The notes under the pieces: model-generated
Told to the model about the DNA's origin: nothing
Database searches by the model: none
What the model saw: only the letters and a program-made list of their open reading frames with translations
Source of the DNA: Tubiluchus corallicola
Lineage: Eukaryota > Priapulida > Priapulimorpha > Priapulimorphida > Tubiluchidae
Assembly: GCA_030141605.1 (NCBI GenBank)
Contig: JAQGDQ010000026.1
Coordinates: forward strand, 64,001-124,000
Direction: 5' to 3'
Length of the DNA: 60,000 nucleotides
Shown here: positions 1-10,942 of the stretch, piece by piece
How positions within the stretch are numbered: the stretch's first letter is position 1
Layout of the letters: every line of letters starts with the position of its first letter
Made by a program: the position numbers and the translations under genes

Positions 1-545
1 AAAACGGATACCTTAGTGTAATGACATGGTAAACTAAAATTACTAAACTCCACTTGAACACCATCAGTTATTTTTGTCACAGATTTTGTATTCAAAAAGT
101 TGCCTTGCTTGATAACCACCTTCTATAAAATTGGGTGAGATTAGCACTTTTGTCAGGCTTGGGAACTAATGCTGTCCAGTCAAACATGAAAAGTTTCTTA
201 ATGCCAATTTAATAGTATAAGCTCAAACAAATAAATAACTTGCAAATAACAATGTTTTTGAGTTGTCATCTTGCTTTAACCTGATCTCTAGCGACCAAAG
301 AAAGTGTTGTGGTTATGTGACCATATTTATATAAACTGCAGCCCGTTAGTTCTTGTTATCCAGTATGAATTAACCGGAAATCAGAATTAATCGGATATGA
401 GTTAAACAGATTTGAGTGATTGAACCAAATTGTATTTTTGGACAAAGTTTACTGTGAAAAGGTTTTACTATTTCCTCATGTATTATTTAAACAGTATGAA
501 ACAATTTACGCATTGCTGTTGTAAAGAATGTGTTCTTGTTTTTAG

Positions 546-934
546 CATTTGAGGAAAGACAAAAACAGACAAGAAAGCTGATTGAGGAGAGACCATATTT
601 CTCACCATCACTTGCTTCAACAAAGTCAAAGGATATCAGCGATACAGCAGATAAAGTGAAGCAGTTACAGTACAGCAAAAAAGCCGAGCAGGCTCTAAAA
701 GGCCTGAAAAATCTTTCAAAAGCAGATTTGGGGATTTCAGATACTGGTGTTGATTCATCAAAGAAGGAAACTTGCTCACAAGATCAGGAGCAGTTAAAAC
801 GACATGGGAACCCAAGTAATGTAGAAGCCGTCGGTTCTAAACAAACAACATGTCACTCCAACAACAGCTTAAGCAATAGTTTAGTTTCTGCATGTTACGG
901 TGACAGTGATAGTTCCAACAGTACTGATAGTTAA
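546..934 (+). CDS. Last coding exon of an unrecognised gene
   Basis: An acceptor (tgttcttgtttttag) ends at 545 and opens a frame of about 129 codons that stops with TAA at 932-934. The first codon is split, so one base comes from an upstream exon that lies outside the window or was not found. The peptide is hydrophilic. It starts with a basic helix-like stretch (FEERQKQTRKLIEERPYF), then a Lys-rich part (KKAEQALKGLKNLSKADLGI), and ends in a Ser/Asp-rich tail (YGDSDSSNSTDS) of the kind seen at the ends of several nuclear or splicing-associated proteins. I do not recognise the family and assign no function. The ATG at 530 lies before the acceptor and is probably intronic. A possible but distant poly(A) signal (AATAAA) is at 1916-1921. 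Confidence 0.6.
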
Positions 935-3913
935 TCATATTTTTCCTGTGTGAGTACAGTGGAATCCTGGCAAAATGATTTTCAGGCAATCAAAATATTT
1001 TTTGAATTAAGTGTCTTTTGTTCTATCCAGTACATGCATTTTTACTAAGTCATATGCTACCTTTAATGTAAAATAGCAATAATTAATTGACGTCAGTATT
1101 CTATTGATCAGTGAACATATTGGTAATTATGTAACACCGGCGCTATTTTTGTTAGCCAACCAAGTTATCAGCATTGACTACCTTATTGATGGCGGCTGTT
1201 CTGAGACTGTGGTGAATTAAGCTGGCCACTGTGTTACATGTAGGATTGATAGCTGCTTAGCAGGTACTGCATAAATTGAACATCTAGAAACAACAACATT
1301 ATAAACTAAAGTGCAATAATTGCCAGGGCTAAACCAGAGTGTTTTATATGTATTAGAAATAACACTGGTGATTTAAGGTTAGTTCGATGCCTAGAGAGAC
1401 AGAAAGAGAAAGAGAGCTAGAGAGAGAGAGAAAGAGAGACAGCTAAATATAATATATATATATATAATATATATGTTGTAATTACAATTAACTCCCCATC
1501 ATTCCATCATTTATCTTACTATTTTTAATTTCAACTACTCTGTTTCTTAAGTGATTAATTATAATGCCCAATTAATTAATTATTAACACTTCAACTACAA
1601 ACGGGTTAATTAAAACAAGTCATTAATCAACAATCATCAGACTGAGAATCGTAGTACATATATTTGTCTATGTTAAATTATACTGACGTACAAGGTGGGG
1701 ATTCTTTCGAGTACAGGGAAACATCATACTGGTTGAGGTTTCCTAATAACAACTTTGTAGTAACGTAACCTTAAATGATTACGTAGGTATTATTATAACT
1801 TTGGCAGGGGCATATGAAAATTAGCCTACTTTTGAGAGTTTCGTTATAAGCCAAATCGTATTACCAGGATTCGACTGTATTAAATCGATCGAAAATGCAA
1901 ATTGTAAATGTTGTAAATAAAGATTAATGATTATTTCTACAAGTAAATAAAACTTGATTAAAGTTGCAACCTACAACCCTACTTTCTGCTCTTGTATCAG
2001 CCAATAAGTGACAAGTTTAGAAGATTTGGATATCTAGTGCAACACAACCTTTAGATTTGACTTCAAATTTGCAATTTATTTTCAAAAAGATGAACTTTTT
2101 CAAATGCTTGGCCACAGGAAATTGGGTGCGAAAATACCTCAACCATATTTATTTAGTTATATCATTTTTGCCATGAAGCAACCAGTACCTGTCCTTTTCC
2201 ATGTTTAAGTGATTATCTGTGTTCTATAAACAGGTGTCATTTGACTTCTTGTGCATCACTTACTTCTATTGTAATATTGATAACAACACAGTGGAGTGTG
2301 CTTTACTGTAGTGCTGGTGTTCCCATAGTATTGACTTTCTTTATTATTTGACATAACCTAAAATGAGAAAGTCATCAATTGCAAAATATTTTTACAGTGC
2401 GACCTAAAAATGTTCACAGGTTCAGACATGACAACGAAAGCAGTACAAAAGCGATTTCCGGAAATTTATGAGCAGAGTGCAATTGCACGTCATGTCTGTG
2501 TTTACGTGACCATGAACATTTCGGGTGGCTGAGGGTTAACAAGTAATGCAGTTTCAGTCCACCAGTTATCCAGACAAAAATTGCTCAAGCTAGTGTTTAA
2601 ATAAGGAAAGAAGTAGTAAGTAACTTAAGTTCCTTTGCCAAGTGTGCTTTGTGCCTTTATTTATAAATTTTCTTCAGTTCTTTACCAATAATTAGAATCA
2701 CACCTAAGGCAGTAATGGGAAAAAATTGGGACTGTTGAAATTTCAGATTCCAAATTGGCAAGAAACAAAAGCTGAAAACCAGTCTTGATGAACATTAGCT
2801 TACTTACTGCCAAGCTACACAGCCATGACAATTAGTACAATATATATTGTAATTTGTGTTTGGTATGTGCGTAATATACATTGCAAAACAAAAAAAAATT
2901 ACAGTGAATTGCTAATTGAAACAGATATAAAGAAGGAACTCGGATTTGCATTATAAGGGCTAATCACCATGTAGTGTACTATCCTAGGTAAGTACATGTT
3001 ATAAAAGTTTTAACAGCATTTCACCATTTCCTTTGGTAACATCATGTGCAATTACACTACATACTTGTATAATTACAGTACATAGTTGTGCCAAACAAAC
3101 AAAAAATAAAAGCAAGACTTAAAAATACCAGCTGTCAATCTGCAGGTGCCTATTTTAAATGTTCAATTTAAATTATCATGCAGCGTTTGTGCAATTAGCA
3201 CTAAAATGCAAATGTGAGAGCAAATGTTTTTATATCATCACAAAAGTCCAGATTATTGTTAAGTTCAGTATTTGCTTTAATTTTGTTCAACATGCAACAA
3301 ATTTCTTGTTTGTCTGCTTTTTATGAAATACTTCAGACTGCGGCAACTGACCGACATTAACCACAAATCTACACAAAAATACAAAACATACTTCAACATA
3401 AAATTAATATTACTAGGAGGTGACTATGCAGATAACTGATAACTGACAACCATTGACACTCACAGGATAAGTGATTTGTCACATTTACATTACAAGCATT
3501 TGTGAAGCTTTTTCAACATTTGCATAATATACACTTGATCTGTGCTCTCTTCTGCAAAACTTCAACGTTTCTGAACAACAGTCCTCAGATTACCTAACTG
3601 GACCAGTGAAAGTCAAAACTGAGAATGTCTTGCAATATAGTTTACGGGTTAAGGATGAAGAACTGATAACTGAACTATTAAATTGATAATACAAAATTTA
3701 TGATGATATTTGACATCACTGACGACATCATTTTGACACATTATTTGCAACCAAATCATACATCCTCAAAAATAGACCTTGTCTATTCATAAACTACAAA
3801 CAGCTAAGACTTCGCTACCCACAAAAAATGTTTGCAAAAAAGCACAAAACTACTCGTATACATTGCAAATAATGAAACAACACAGGAACAGAGTTCAAGC
3901 ATGCTTAAATGTG
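935..3913. other. Intergenic/3' UTR, AT-rich, no gene seen
   Basis: About 3 kb between the + strand exon ending at 934 and the DZIP1 stop codon on the minus strand. It holds a short impure GA tract (about 1394-1440), an AT tract (about 1447-1475) and an imperfect inverted repeat at about 2399-2531, listed separately. Part must be the 3' UTRs of the two converging genes. No frame with coding character was found on either strand. Confidence 0.6.
2399..2531. repeat. Imperfect inverted repeat, possible MITE
   Basis: The left arm (gcgacctaaaaatgttcac, then cagacatgac) is matched in reverse complement by the right arm (gtcatgtctg, then tgaacatttcgggtggc). The arms enclose about 60 bp. The outer ends resemble terminal inverted repeats, but no convincing target-site duplication is visible. 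A small non-autonomous DNA transposon is the simplest reading. Confidence 0.45.
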
Positions 3914-6307
3914 TTATGCCATTACAATATCTTCTATGTCAAAGTCGCCATCACTATCCCAGCTTGCTGATGCAGTGGCCTTATTAGAGTTCATTTTTTC
4001 ATTGGAATTTTCCCCAACTGCCGATCCTTTTGACGAGCCCCATATACTAGTGCCATAGGACTTTGTGTCTTCTTGATCTCCACTACTAGATCTGCGTGGT
4101 TTTACTGGCGGTGCAACTATTCTTGGCTTTGGTTGCGGACTCTTTGCTTTTGGACTTTCTAAAGAAGAAAAAGAAAAATCAGATTCTTCAGAAGCAGCTT
4201 GCGTAAACTCTTGCACAGTGTTCCGAGGAGCAACAGCTGGTTTTTTAACTGTAGTGGTATCTTCTTTAATGCGCTTTTCAATAGATTTCGTAAGTTCCGC
4301 TACAACTCCATTTGATGCCACTTGAGACCCCACAGACGAGACGGTAACTTGTTGATTTTGAGCTGTGCTTTCACCATCAGAATCATCCCAACTTTCACTT
4401 TCACTCTCAGATTTCTGCAATGACTTTTTTGGCTGACCTTCCAAATCGCTTTCACTGCTAAACTGACTAGTGAAACTGTAAGAACCTGTACCCGACAAAA
4501 CTGACATGGCCAGGGGACCGGAAATTTCTGATTCTTTTCCTCTAAAAAACTGTTGGTGCTGCTTCTTTCTTTCAATGACTTTACTTCGCAGCTTTGGGCT
4601 ATGCAATAACGAAGAAGACGGTTTGTTTGAACGAATCAAATGTGAACCCAAACTTGTCTTTTTCTTGTCTCCTTTGGTACCTTTTTTCACTCGATGTTCT
4701 ACCTCTTTCGTATACCGATCTCTGACTGAATCAAACTCTTCATACTTTTTAGAAAGCTTATGCCGGTCTTGATTTAAGTTTGACTTTTTCTGATTGTACA
4801 GCCTGTCATTAATACCTTTAGTACTAGGTTTAATACCCTTGCTCATTAGAGTCTCTTCCAGGAGTGACTTTAATTCATCTTTCATTGCTGGTAAAAAATT
4901 TGGCGTTTCCTTCATGGCAATTAGAATTTTCTCACGCTGATTATGATCTTGCTTAAATCTTGTACTTGATGACATGTTCTGAGATTCACCTTCAGATAAT
5001 GAGCTATCTGTTTCATTCACATTTTTCTTAGGATCTACTGGGTTTGAAACAGGCTGAGGGTGACTTTTTAATTCCTCAATTTCTCTTTGTTGCTTCTCCA
5101 TTATTTGTTTTTGCTGTTTTGTGAACTTTAACAACTTTTGCACTTGTTTTGCATTTTGATCACTTTTGTCGACATGTAAACCACGTTCAGCCTGCAGTTC
5201 ATCTTGCTGTTCTGCAAACAGTGCTCTCAGGTGACCAGTTTCTTTTAAATATTGCGCATGTTGTCGCATCAAAGATTTATACTTTTTATCTTGTTCCAAA
5301 ATAGTCCTTGTCATCTGTTCTTGAATGTTCTTTACTTCATTCTGCAACTGCATGCGCACTGTTTCAATTTCCTCTTTGTGCTTTCTCTGGAGTTCTTCTT
5401 CCGTGTCTTGTAAGTTACCCAAGTGTGACTGCTGTCCTTTATATCGCAGCTGCAGCTGATGCAGCATTTGTTGCGAGGCTTGATATTTCTCTTGCATTTC
5501 CTTCATCTCTTTTAGAAGCATCTCTTTCACACGTTCCACCTCTTGTCTGTTATTCTGTTTTTGCTCTTCTTTCCATTGTTCCATTTGCTCTGTTGTTGTG
5601 TGGTCTTCGTGTTCAGTTTTCCTGGCCCTTTCTTGTTCTAGTTCTTGCTGGGTAGTTATTAGTTTCTTTTTCAAGTACTGCATATCTGTTTGTAACTTGC
5701 TAACATCAGTATTTTGCTGTAAACCAATGAGATCACCATGTCGCCGATGAATGTGTGATTGTAAATAAGAAACTGTAAAAAAGGTTTTCTCACAAAACAT
5801 ACACTTTTGATATGTCTCATTAATATTTTGTTTGCTTGTTAAAAGTTGCTGCTGGTCTGCAAGCATCTTCTTTTTTCGCTTGTTCTCCTTTTTTAGTGCC
5901 TTTATTTCATCCATCTGTTGTTCAATCTGCTTCTGAGCACTTTCACAAATCTCTGACAACTGTAATAACTTCTGTTTAAGAGATTCAGTACAACTGTATA
6001 AATACTCTTGTGAATGAAGAAGATACTCAATTATTAATTGAGCCAGCTTGAAAACTTTAACAAAGTTTGGATCAATGCTTCTAAAATCTAATTCTTGCTC
6101 TATGTTGCAATAAGTAACATTTGATATGTTTTCCTGTAATGCACTGAAATCCACATCTTTAGCAATTCTGTCAATATCCACACAGGCCATCTTCCTCCAA
6201 TCAATTCTTTCCATTCTCTTCTGAAATTTAAAGCCTGTACCACCAAAACTAGGTGTATTGGAATTTAGAATTTCGCCAGTTGATAATGAATACTGTCCCC
6301 ACACCAT
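3914..6307 (-). CDS. DZIP1: DZIP1/DZIP1L (Iguana) homologue, cilium basal-body zinc-finger protein
   Basis: A 797-residue protein in one open exon. Residues about 25-145 match the Dzip-like N-terminal domain: FKFQKR...IDWRKM, DIDRIAKDVDFSALQENI and FKLAQLIIEYLLHSQEYL are the family signature. A single C2H2 finger follows (C169, C172, H185, H190). Residues about 205-420 are a long Glu/Gln/Lys-rich coiled coil. The rest is low-complexity and Ser-rich and ends in an acidic DGDFDIEDI tail typical of the family. In vertebrates DZIP1 and DZIP1L act at the ciliary base and transition zone and in Hedgehog signalling; DZIP1L underlies a polycystic kidney disease. I cannot tell whether this is DZIP1, DZIP1L or the pre-duplication gene. 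The ATG at 6307 follows an in-frame stop and an acceptor (ttgtgtttttag) whose exon begins at 6364. Absence of introns from the coding region is odd, since vertebrate orthologues have many; intron loss or retrocopying are options, but the frame is intact and looks constrained. Confidence 0.93.
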   Translation of the reverse strand: MVWGQYSLSTGEILNSNTPSFGGTGFKFQKRMERIDWRKMACVDIDRIAKDVDFSALQENISNVTYCNIEQELDFRSIDPNFVKVFKLAQLIIEYLLHSQEYLYSCTESLKQKLLQLSEICESAQKQIEQQMDEIKALKKENKRKKKMLADQQQLLTSKQNINETYQKCMFCEKTFFTVSYLQSHIHRRHGDLIGLQQNTDVSKLQTDMQYLKKKLITTQQELEQERARKTEHEDHTTTEQMEQWKEEQKQNNRQEVERVKEMLLKEMKEMQEKYQASQQMLHQLQLRYKGQQSHLGNLQDTEEELQRKHKEEIETVRMQLQNEVKNIQEQMTRTILEQDKKYKSLMRQHAQYLKETGHLRALFAEQQDELQAERGLHVDKSDQNAKQVQKLLKFTKQQKQIMEKQQREIEELKSHPQPVSNPVDPKKNVNETDSSLSEGESQNMSSSTRFKQDHNQREKILIAMKETPNFLPAMKDELKSLLEETLMSKGIKPSTKGINDRLYNQKKSNLNQDRHKLSKKYEEFDSVRDRYTKEVEHRVKKGTKGDKKKTSLGSHLIRSNKPSSSLLHSPKLRSKVIERKKQHQQFFRGKESEISGPLAMSVLSGTGSYSFTSQFSSESDLEGQPKKSLQKSESESESWDDSDGESTAQNQQVTVSSVGSQVASNGVVAELTKSIEKRIKEDTTTVKKPAVAPRNTVQEFTQAASEESDFSFSSLESPKAKSPQPKPRIVAPPVKPRRSSSGDQEDTKSYGTSIWGSSKGSAVGENSNEKMNSNKATASASWDSDGDFDIEDIVMA

Positions 6308-6334
6308 TCTAATAAGAGACTTAAGAAACTCCTG

Positions 6335-6364
6335 CTAGTAGCACTGGTACTCAGGTTGAGCCAT
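6335..6364 (-). promoter_or_regulatory. Short upstream ORF at the first base of the DZIP1 exon
   Basis: The acceptor AG (plus positions 6365-6366, read on the minus strand) is followed directly by ATG, opening a 9-codon ORF (MAQPEYQCY) that stops with TAG 27 nt before the DZIP1 start codon. It is in the same frame as DZIP1, so only this TAG separates the two. It probably belongs to the 5' leader, and could lower translation of the main frame. Confidence 0.4.
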
Positions 6365-6472
6365 CTAAAAACACAATTTATAGAAATTATTCACTATAAA
6401 TATAGAACAAATGAAAGTGAACATGCTCTAACCCTATCCAGAATACAAAACACTACACGAGTGAATGTTGTT

Positions 6473-6550
6473 GCTGCAATTGGTATAATTTCATTGGCAA
6501 CCAATAATGTGCAAGTGATTGTTTGCCAATGAAATTAAACCAACTGCAGC
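6473..6550. repeat. Near-perfect 28-bp inverted repeat (hairpin)
   Basis: The left arm 6473-6500 (gctgcaattggtataatttc...) and right arm 6523-6550 (...gaaattaaaccaactgcagc) pair at about 25 of 28 positions, with a loop of about 22 nt. It lies about 110 bp upstream of the DZIP1 exon. The size and near-continuous stem resemble a pre-miRNA hairpin, but a tiny palindromic transposon would look the same. Confidence 0.7.
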
Positions 6551-8727
6551 GGGACTTTAAAGTTTCCATCTGCCAAAATTTTGCTATAAATCCTAATTTA
6601 TATGCAGCTTCATTCTTTAAAGGGGCAGTACACCATAAAATCAAGTTTAGTTTAAAAGCTATCTTGTGCTCTTGTAAACAGGGCCACAATATTGTTTTGT
6701 CGTTGAAAATTAGGATTTAGTGAATACAGCTGCTTAAAGCACAAATTAGTTTTAGTTATGATGTTATTGGTATCAAAAGTGGGTTGTACTAACATAGTTT
6801 TATGCAATTTCTGTCAAAATCAAACAAAATATCCAGTTAAGTATGTTAACTATAATAAGTAAACATTTAGATTAAAAAAAGAAGTGTATATCAATACGCT
6901 CCACTAACTATAACAATTTTTACATAATGACTTGTTTAATGAGTCGGTAGTAAGAAGCAACTTCACCGGCAGTTAACAGATTTTTTTTACTCAATAGTGT
7001 AATTAACAATCAAAGAGAAGGATAATTCAAAAAATTTGCAAAAATTTTCACAGAATTTTCATTTCAAAGCTAATAGTAATAATAATAGTAATGGTAATTT
7101 ATTTTCCTCCATATACAATAATTTGACAATAAAATACACAAAAATACAAACGAACATAGGAGAAAGGGTGGCAAAAAACCAAAGGTTATCGAGTCAACCA
7201 CCCTTCTCAAAGGACAGTAAACAAAAGGACGTTAACAACAGTAGACAGAGCTATATTAAAAAATACATAAACGTGCAGAAATACAAAAACAAAAATCAAA
7301 AACCAAAAACCATGAACCGCTAGATTTCAAGTTATGGCTTGCATCTAAAACTGTTCATCATAACAACTGTAGAACATTAATTTCTACACAAAATTTCGCA
7401 AAAGTATTCAGATCACTTTAAGTTTGTACATTTGACAGCTATTCAAACGCACTAAGGCATTATGAAATTTGTAGTGAAATTGCAACGTTTGCCGCTGGTG
7501 AGTCTGCCCTGCACTGGCAGCAGGTAATTATAGCAACCGGCCATTGCGCTGTTGAATTAACACCTGACATATAGTAGTGGCCATCAGTATTGTTTTATGA
7601 ATACTAGTTTACTTCCAAGAGATTTTGCAAAACTTGAAAGTTTGATAGTGTATATACAATACTGCTAACAAGTGAAACATAGAGAAATTATCCACTGTAA
7701 ACACATAACTGATTACTGCCCAAATGATAAATCCAACTGTGAAATTACACCAAATTTTAAAAAATACCCCAAAACACTGTTAACATTTTTTCACTTTTCT
7801 TCCACTTAAAAACATTTTGTACATTCAGAAGCAAGACAACATCACTCTGTTCAAAGCACAGCTCACTTGCACTTGCAGTGCTTGCTGCTGTCAGATTCTG
7901 TGAACACACACCCAGATGACAATAAAAGTTAATTTGGAGTGCTAATAATAGCTTGAGCTAATGAGCAAATGTATGTGCCAGTCTGGAAGGAGCTAAGAGA
8001 TGCTGCGCTGTTATTACCAAAAATGCAAGTCAGCAAATTTGACACCAGTGACGCCATACTTTGGTGAGTGGCAACTAAGGTTCTTAAAAATTTGGTCACA
8101 AAAAAACCATCTCCAAAAACCTCAAAAATGTGTGAAATGTATTGGGACTGGGAAGGGTCTCCAAAAATAGACACAAGTGCTTGCACTTTTGTAAGTTTTA
8201 GTCTTGTATGGCTTTTTAGAATGTAAAATCAAGAAATTGATACTACTTCATGATTTAAATTTCTTAATTTTTGTTTCTGAAAAAGACTTCACAATACGCC
8301 TATAACACAGAAAATGCATCAGTTTGCAGGACTAACCCCAATCTCCTTAGCTAATTCTTGACTCCTGATTCCGATTCATAAGGTGATTCAGATGATTCAC
8401 AGTGGCTATACTAATATTTCTATCAAGCTCCTGTATATCCACATCATAAAGCAGCAAGCCAAAAAGCAAACAGTGACCCCATAATTTCTCTAAATTTTGT
8501 CATTTGTCTGATCCAAGCATTGACTCTGACTAGTGTGCTCGTGTTTACTGAACACAAATCTTCTTCGTTCACTGCATGATTTTCAAATATTTTTAGCTAC
8601 TTCACATTTCAACAGATTCTCCATCGTATCACACTCCACACACAGTGGTCACGTCAAATCATCCTTACACTTATTTCCGTAATTACACGTAAGGAGATGG
8701 CAACACTTCAACTAGATTCTTTCCAGA

Positions 8728-8905
8728 CTGGCAGGGAATGTTCACCCCTACCCTGGTTGTATGCCAGATGTGTCATCTATGTTTAATAAACCAAGACCGT
8801 TGACTTTGTTTTAAACTTTAACTTAACTTTAATATAATAGTTTAAAGACTAAAGAAGTTTAAGAATGACATGGTACTGAATTATTGGCAAAGGCAAGAAT
8901 TGGAA
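8728..8905 (+). repeat. Dispersed repeat copy A (probable LINE 3' end)
   Basis: Shares segments with 10930-11059 in the same order: ctggcag near the start, a TTGTATGC...TGTGT box, atgtttaataaacca, and ggcaaaggcaagaattgga. The second copy lies just behind a LINE ORF fragment, so this is probably a 5'-truncated copy of the same 3' UTR. It is followed at about 8960 by a short tctg repeat of the type found at CR1/L2 tails. Confidence 0.6.
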
Positions 8906-9176
8906 CATTAGAAGTCATCTTGTATTCTACTTCTAGTGTAAATTAGAAAATAAAAAATATCTGTCTGTCTCTGTTTTTTGTAATTCAAGAAAAAGGTGCA
9001 AATTACTTGAAGACTAGAATATACGAACTTTGGTTTTTGAGTTTTGCCTTTTCAGTGATTCTGGCAATCGCAAAAATCTTTAAATAATTCTTTGCTACAA
9101 ATACGTCATTGAAGTTGCTTTTCTTGGCGCCAACGACAAAATAAGAATACTGAGTTGACACTTTCTTATTGCTTAC

Positions 9177-9281
9177 AAATAATAATAGCAATAATAATAG
9201 TAATAACAGCAGTAATAATAACAACAACGACAACAGTAATATTAATAACAACAACAACTACAACAACAATAATAATAATAG
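9177..9281. repeat. (AAT)n/(AAC)n microsatellite
   Basis: About 105 bp of impure trinucleotide repeats (aataat, aacaac). In reverse it creates an artificial poly-leucine reading frame that should not be called a gene. Confidence 0.9.
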
Positions 9282-9378
9282 GGCTGACTAGTGAGTAGTG
9301 ACCGATAGGTCTCTACTTTTGCACAAACTGCTTTTCCCTTTTAAATAAATTGGTAGGCCTAACATTGGCCAGTCCTAA
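9279..9378. repeat. Small inverted-repeat element with TAGGNCTGNC ends
   Basis: Begins tagggctgactag and ends ttggccagtcctaa, which in reverse complement reads ttaggactggccaa. The end sequence resembles that of the element at 19896-20206. Probably a short non-autonomous DNA transposon; no clear target duplication seen. Confidence 0.4.
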
Positions 9379-10009
9379 ATCTGCAATGTTACCCTTCTAT
9401 ATTCGAATTTGAGTCGAGCCTAAAATTATAAATTCGATAATTTAGCACTTCAATGCATTGCGTTATTTATCAATGAAAGATTTGAAATGATGCGATCAGC
9501 AAAATTTAGCTTCTGAAATTTTTTAAACAAGTTATTTGTATTTTTACAGCAGAAGAAAAGCAAAGAATATCAGAAGAATGTAGATGTTCTTGACAAACTG
9601 CTCGAACTCGTTTGTAAAATTATTGTTAAAACTTTATTTTTAAAACTTTATTTTAATTCCAAGTAGCCTCATGACGGTATAGAAAAAATCATAACAGCGA
9701 TATGTTATCCCTGTTTCGTATCAAAACTGGAACTCCCTAGCTAACCTGTTTAGGTATAGAAAAAATAGAGAGAAGCCAGCCGTGACGTTACATCCATACT
9801 TTTAAAGTATAAATTATTGGCCTACTACAGTAAATATTTTTAACAGTAGATTTAGATTTATTTATTCATCCATTTCGCACAACACAAAAATAAAAGTTAT
9901 AAAATTACAAATATACAGTGCACTATAGTGTTATGAGTGCAGCAGAAGAAATTGACTTATGAGCTAAGCTCAACATGGGAGCGAAGCAAACAGATGCAAG
10001 AAAATGATA

Positions 10010-10085
10010 ATGACGATGTTGTTGATGATGATGATGATGATGATGGCAATGATAATGAATTGATGCTAATGGTGATAATGCGCCA
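10010..10085. repeat. (GAT)n simple repeat
   Basis: Impure gatgatgatgatgatgatgg run extending into related GAT/AAT triplets. Confidence 0.85.
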
Positions 10086-10248
10086 GGGTTCGATGATATA
10101 AACCAAGTTAGCCATTTTTGCAGTGTTACGAAAATTGTGTTAAAATATTGAGCTATATAAAAATATAAAGATGTGTTATTTTCAATTACAGAACCTGACT
10201 AATTTGGCCAATGCGACTCAAGAATTGATTTTTTAAACTTACGTTTGA

Positions 10249-10700
10249 ATGTCGCTATCTAGGTCGCACATCGTTTCTAGAAATAGAGAAATTGTATTGA
10301 AATTATACATTGGTTTGGTTAAACCTCAACTAGAATACTGTGTGCAACTTTTGAATCCCCATTGGCAGAAAGATATATTGCTTGTGGAAGGTGTGCAAAA
10401 GCATGCTACAAGAATAATATTAAACTGTAAAAATCTGACATATTTGGAAAGATTAAAATATCGCAGCTTGACCACGCTTGAATTAAGAAGACACTGTGGA
10501 GATCTTATTGAAGTTTATAAAATATTAACTAGAAAAGAAAACATTTTGCCGGAAAATTTCTTTAATTTAGTTGTTGATTATAAAAGTAGAGGACATAGTT
10601 TAAAACTGTTTGAAGAGCGGTTACGTCTTGACATTCATATAATATTTATTTTTCGTGAGAGTTGTGAATGAATGGAATAACCTGCCTGCCATCCTTAATC
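10249..10700 (+). mobile_element. CR1/L2-type LINE, 3' part of ORF2 (truncated, degenerate)
   Basis: A frame of about 140 codons matches the region C-terminal to the reverse transcriptase in CR1/L2-like non-LTR retrotransposons. Diagnostic parts are LYIGLVKPQLEYCVQLLNPH, GVQKHATRIIL, LTYLERLKYRSLTTLELRR, GDLIEVYKILT and RGHSLKLFEERLRLDI. After a frameshift near 10660 the usual end motif continues as VVNEWNNLPA. There is no upstream palm domain, so this is a 5'-truncated insertion, normal for LINEs. It has no host function that I can see. Confidence 0.88.
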
Positions 10701-10896
10701 GTCAATTGTTTTGCGGGAAAATATGGGGTTTTATGAGTGTACTCACTTAATCCAGAATTATGACAGTATGACATGATCTTTGTGAGACCGCTTTTTATTA
10801 ATGATTTGAAAATTTCCTCGAAAATCTTTAAAATTGAATTCGAATTCAATTCGGATTCGAAATCTCGAAAATTGTGCATTCATTTTGACTCGAATT

Positions 10897-10942
10897 CGCT
10901 TTCTGGCAGAAAGGCAGAGAATGCGCTTTCTGGCAGAAAGGC
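10897..10942. repeat. Tandem duplication, about 27-bp unit
   Basis: The segment cgctttctggcagaaaggca occurs twice, starting at about 10897 and 10924, at the 5' edge of dispersed repeat copy B. Confidence 0.8.

Larger units (their letters stand above)
6365..10248. other. Intergenic region between DZIP1 and a LINE fragment
   Basis: Nearly 4 kb without a supported gene. It contains the hairpin at 6473-6550; a stretch at about 7060-7320 that resembles the inverted 3' end of a LINE (AT-rich repeats, then agggtgg...ccaccct palindromic sequence); an (AAT/AAC)n simple repeat at 9177-9281; a small inverted-repeat element at 9279-9378; and the first copy of a dispersed repeat at 8728-8905. Confidence 0.5.

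Noticed and set aside
5308-5655. 115-codon plus-strand frame antisense to DZIP1
   Set aside because: Shadow of the coiled-coil coding sequence on the other strand.
7929-8186. 85-codon minus-strand frame with mixed composition
   Set aside because: No recognisable motif, no supporting splice sites and no match to a remembered family; may be a repeat fragment but not supportable.
9003-9257. 84-codon poly-leucine frame on the minus strand
   Set aside because: Produced by the AAT/AAC trinucleotide repeat.
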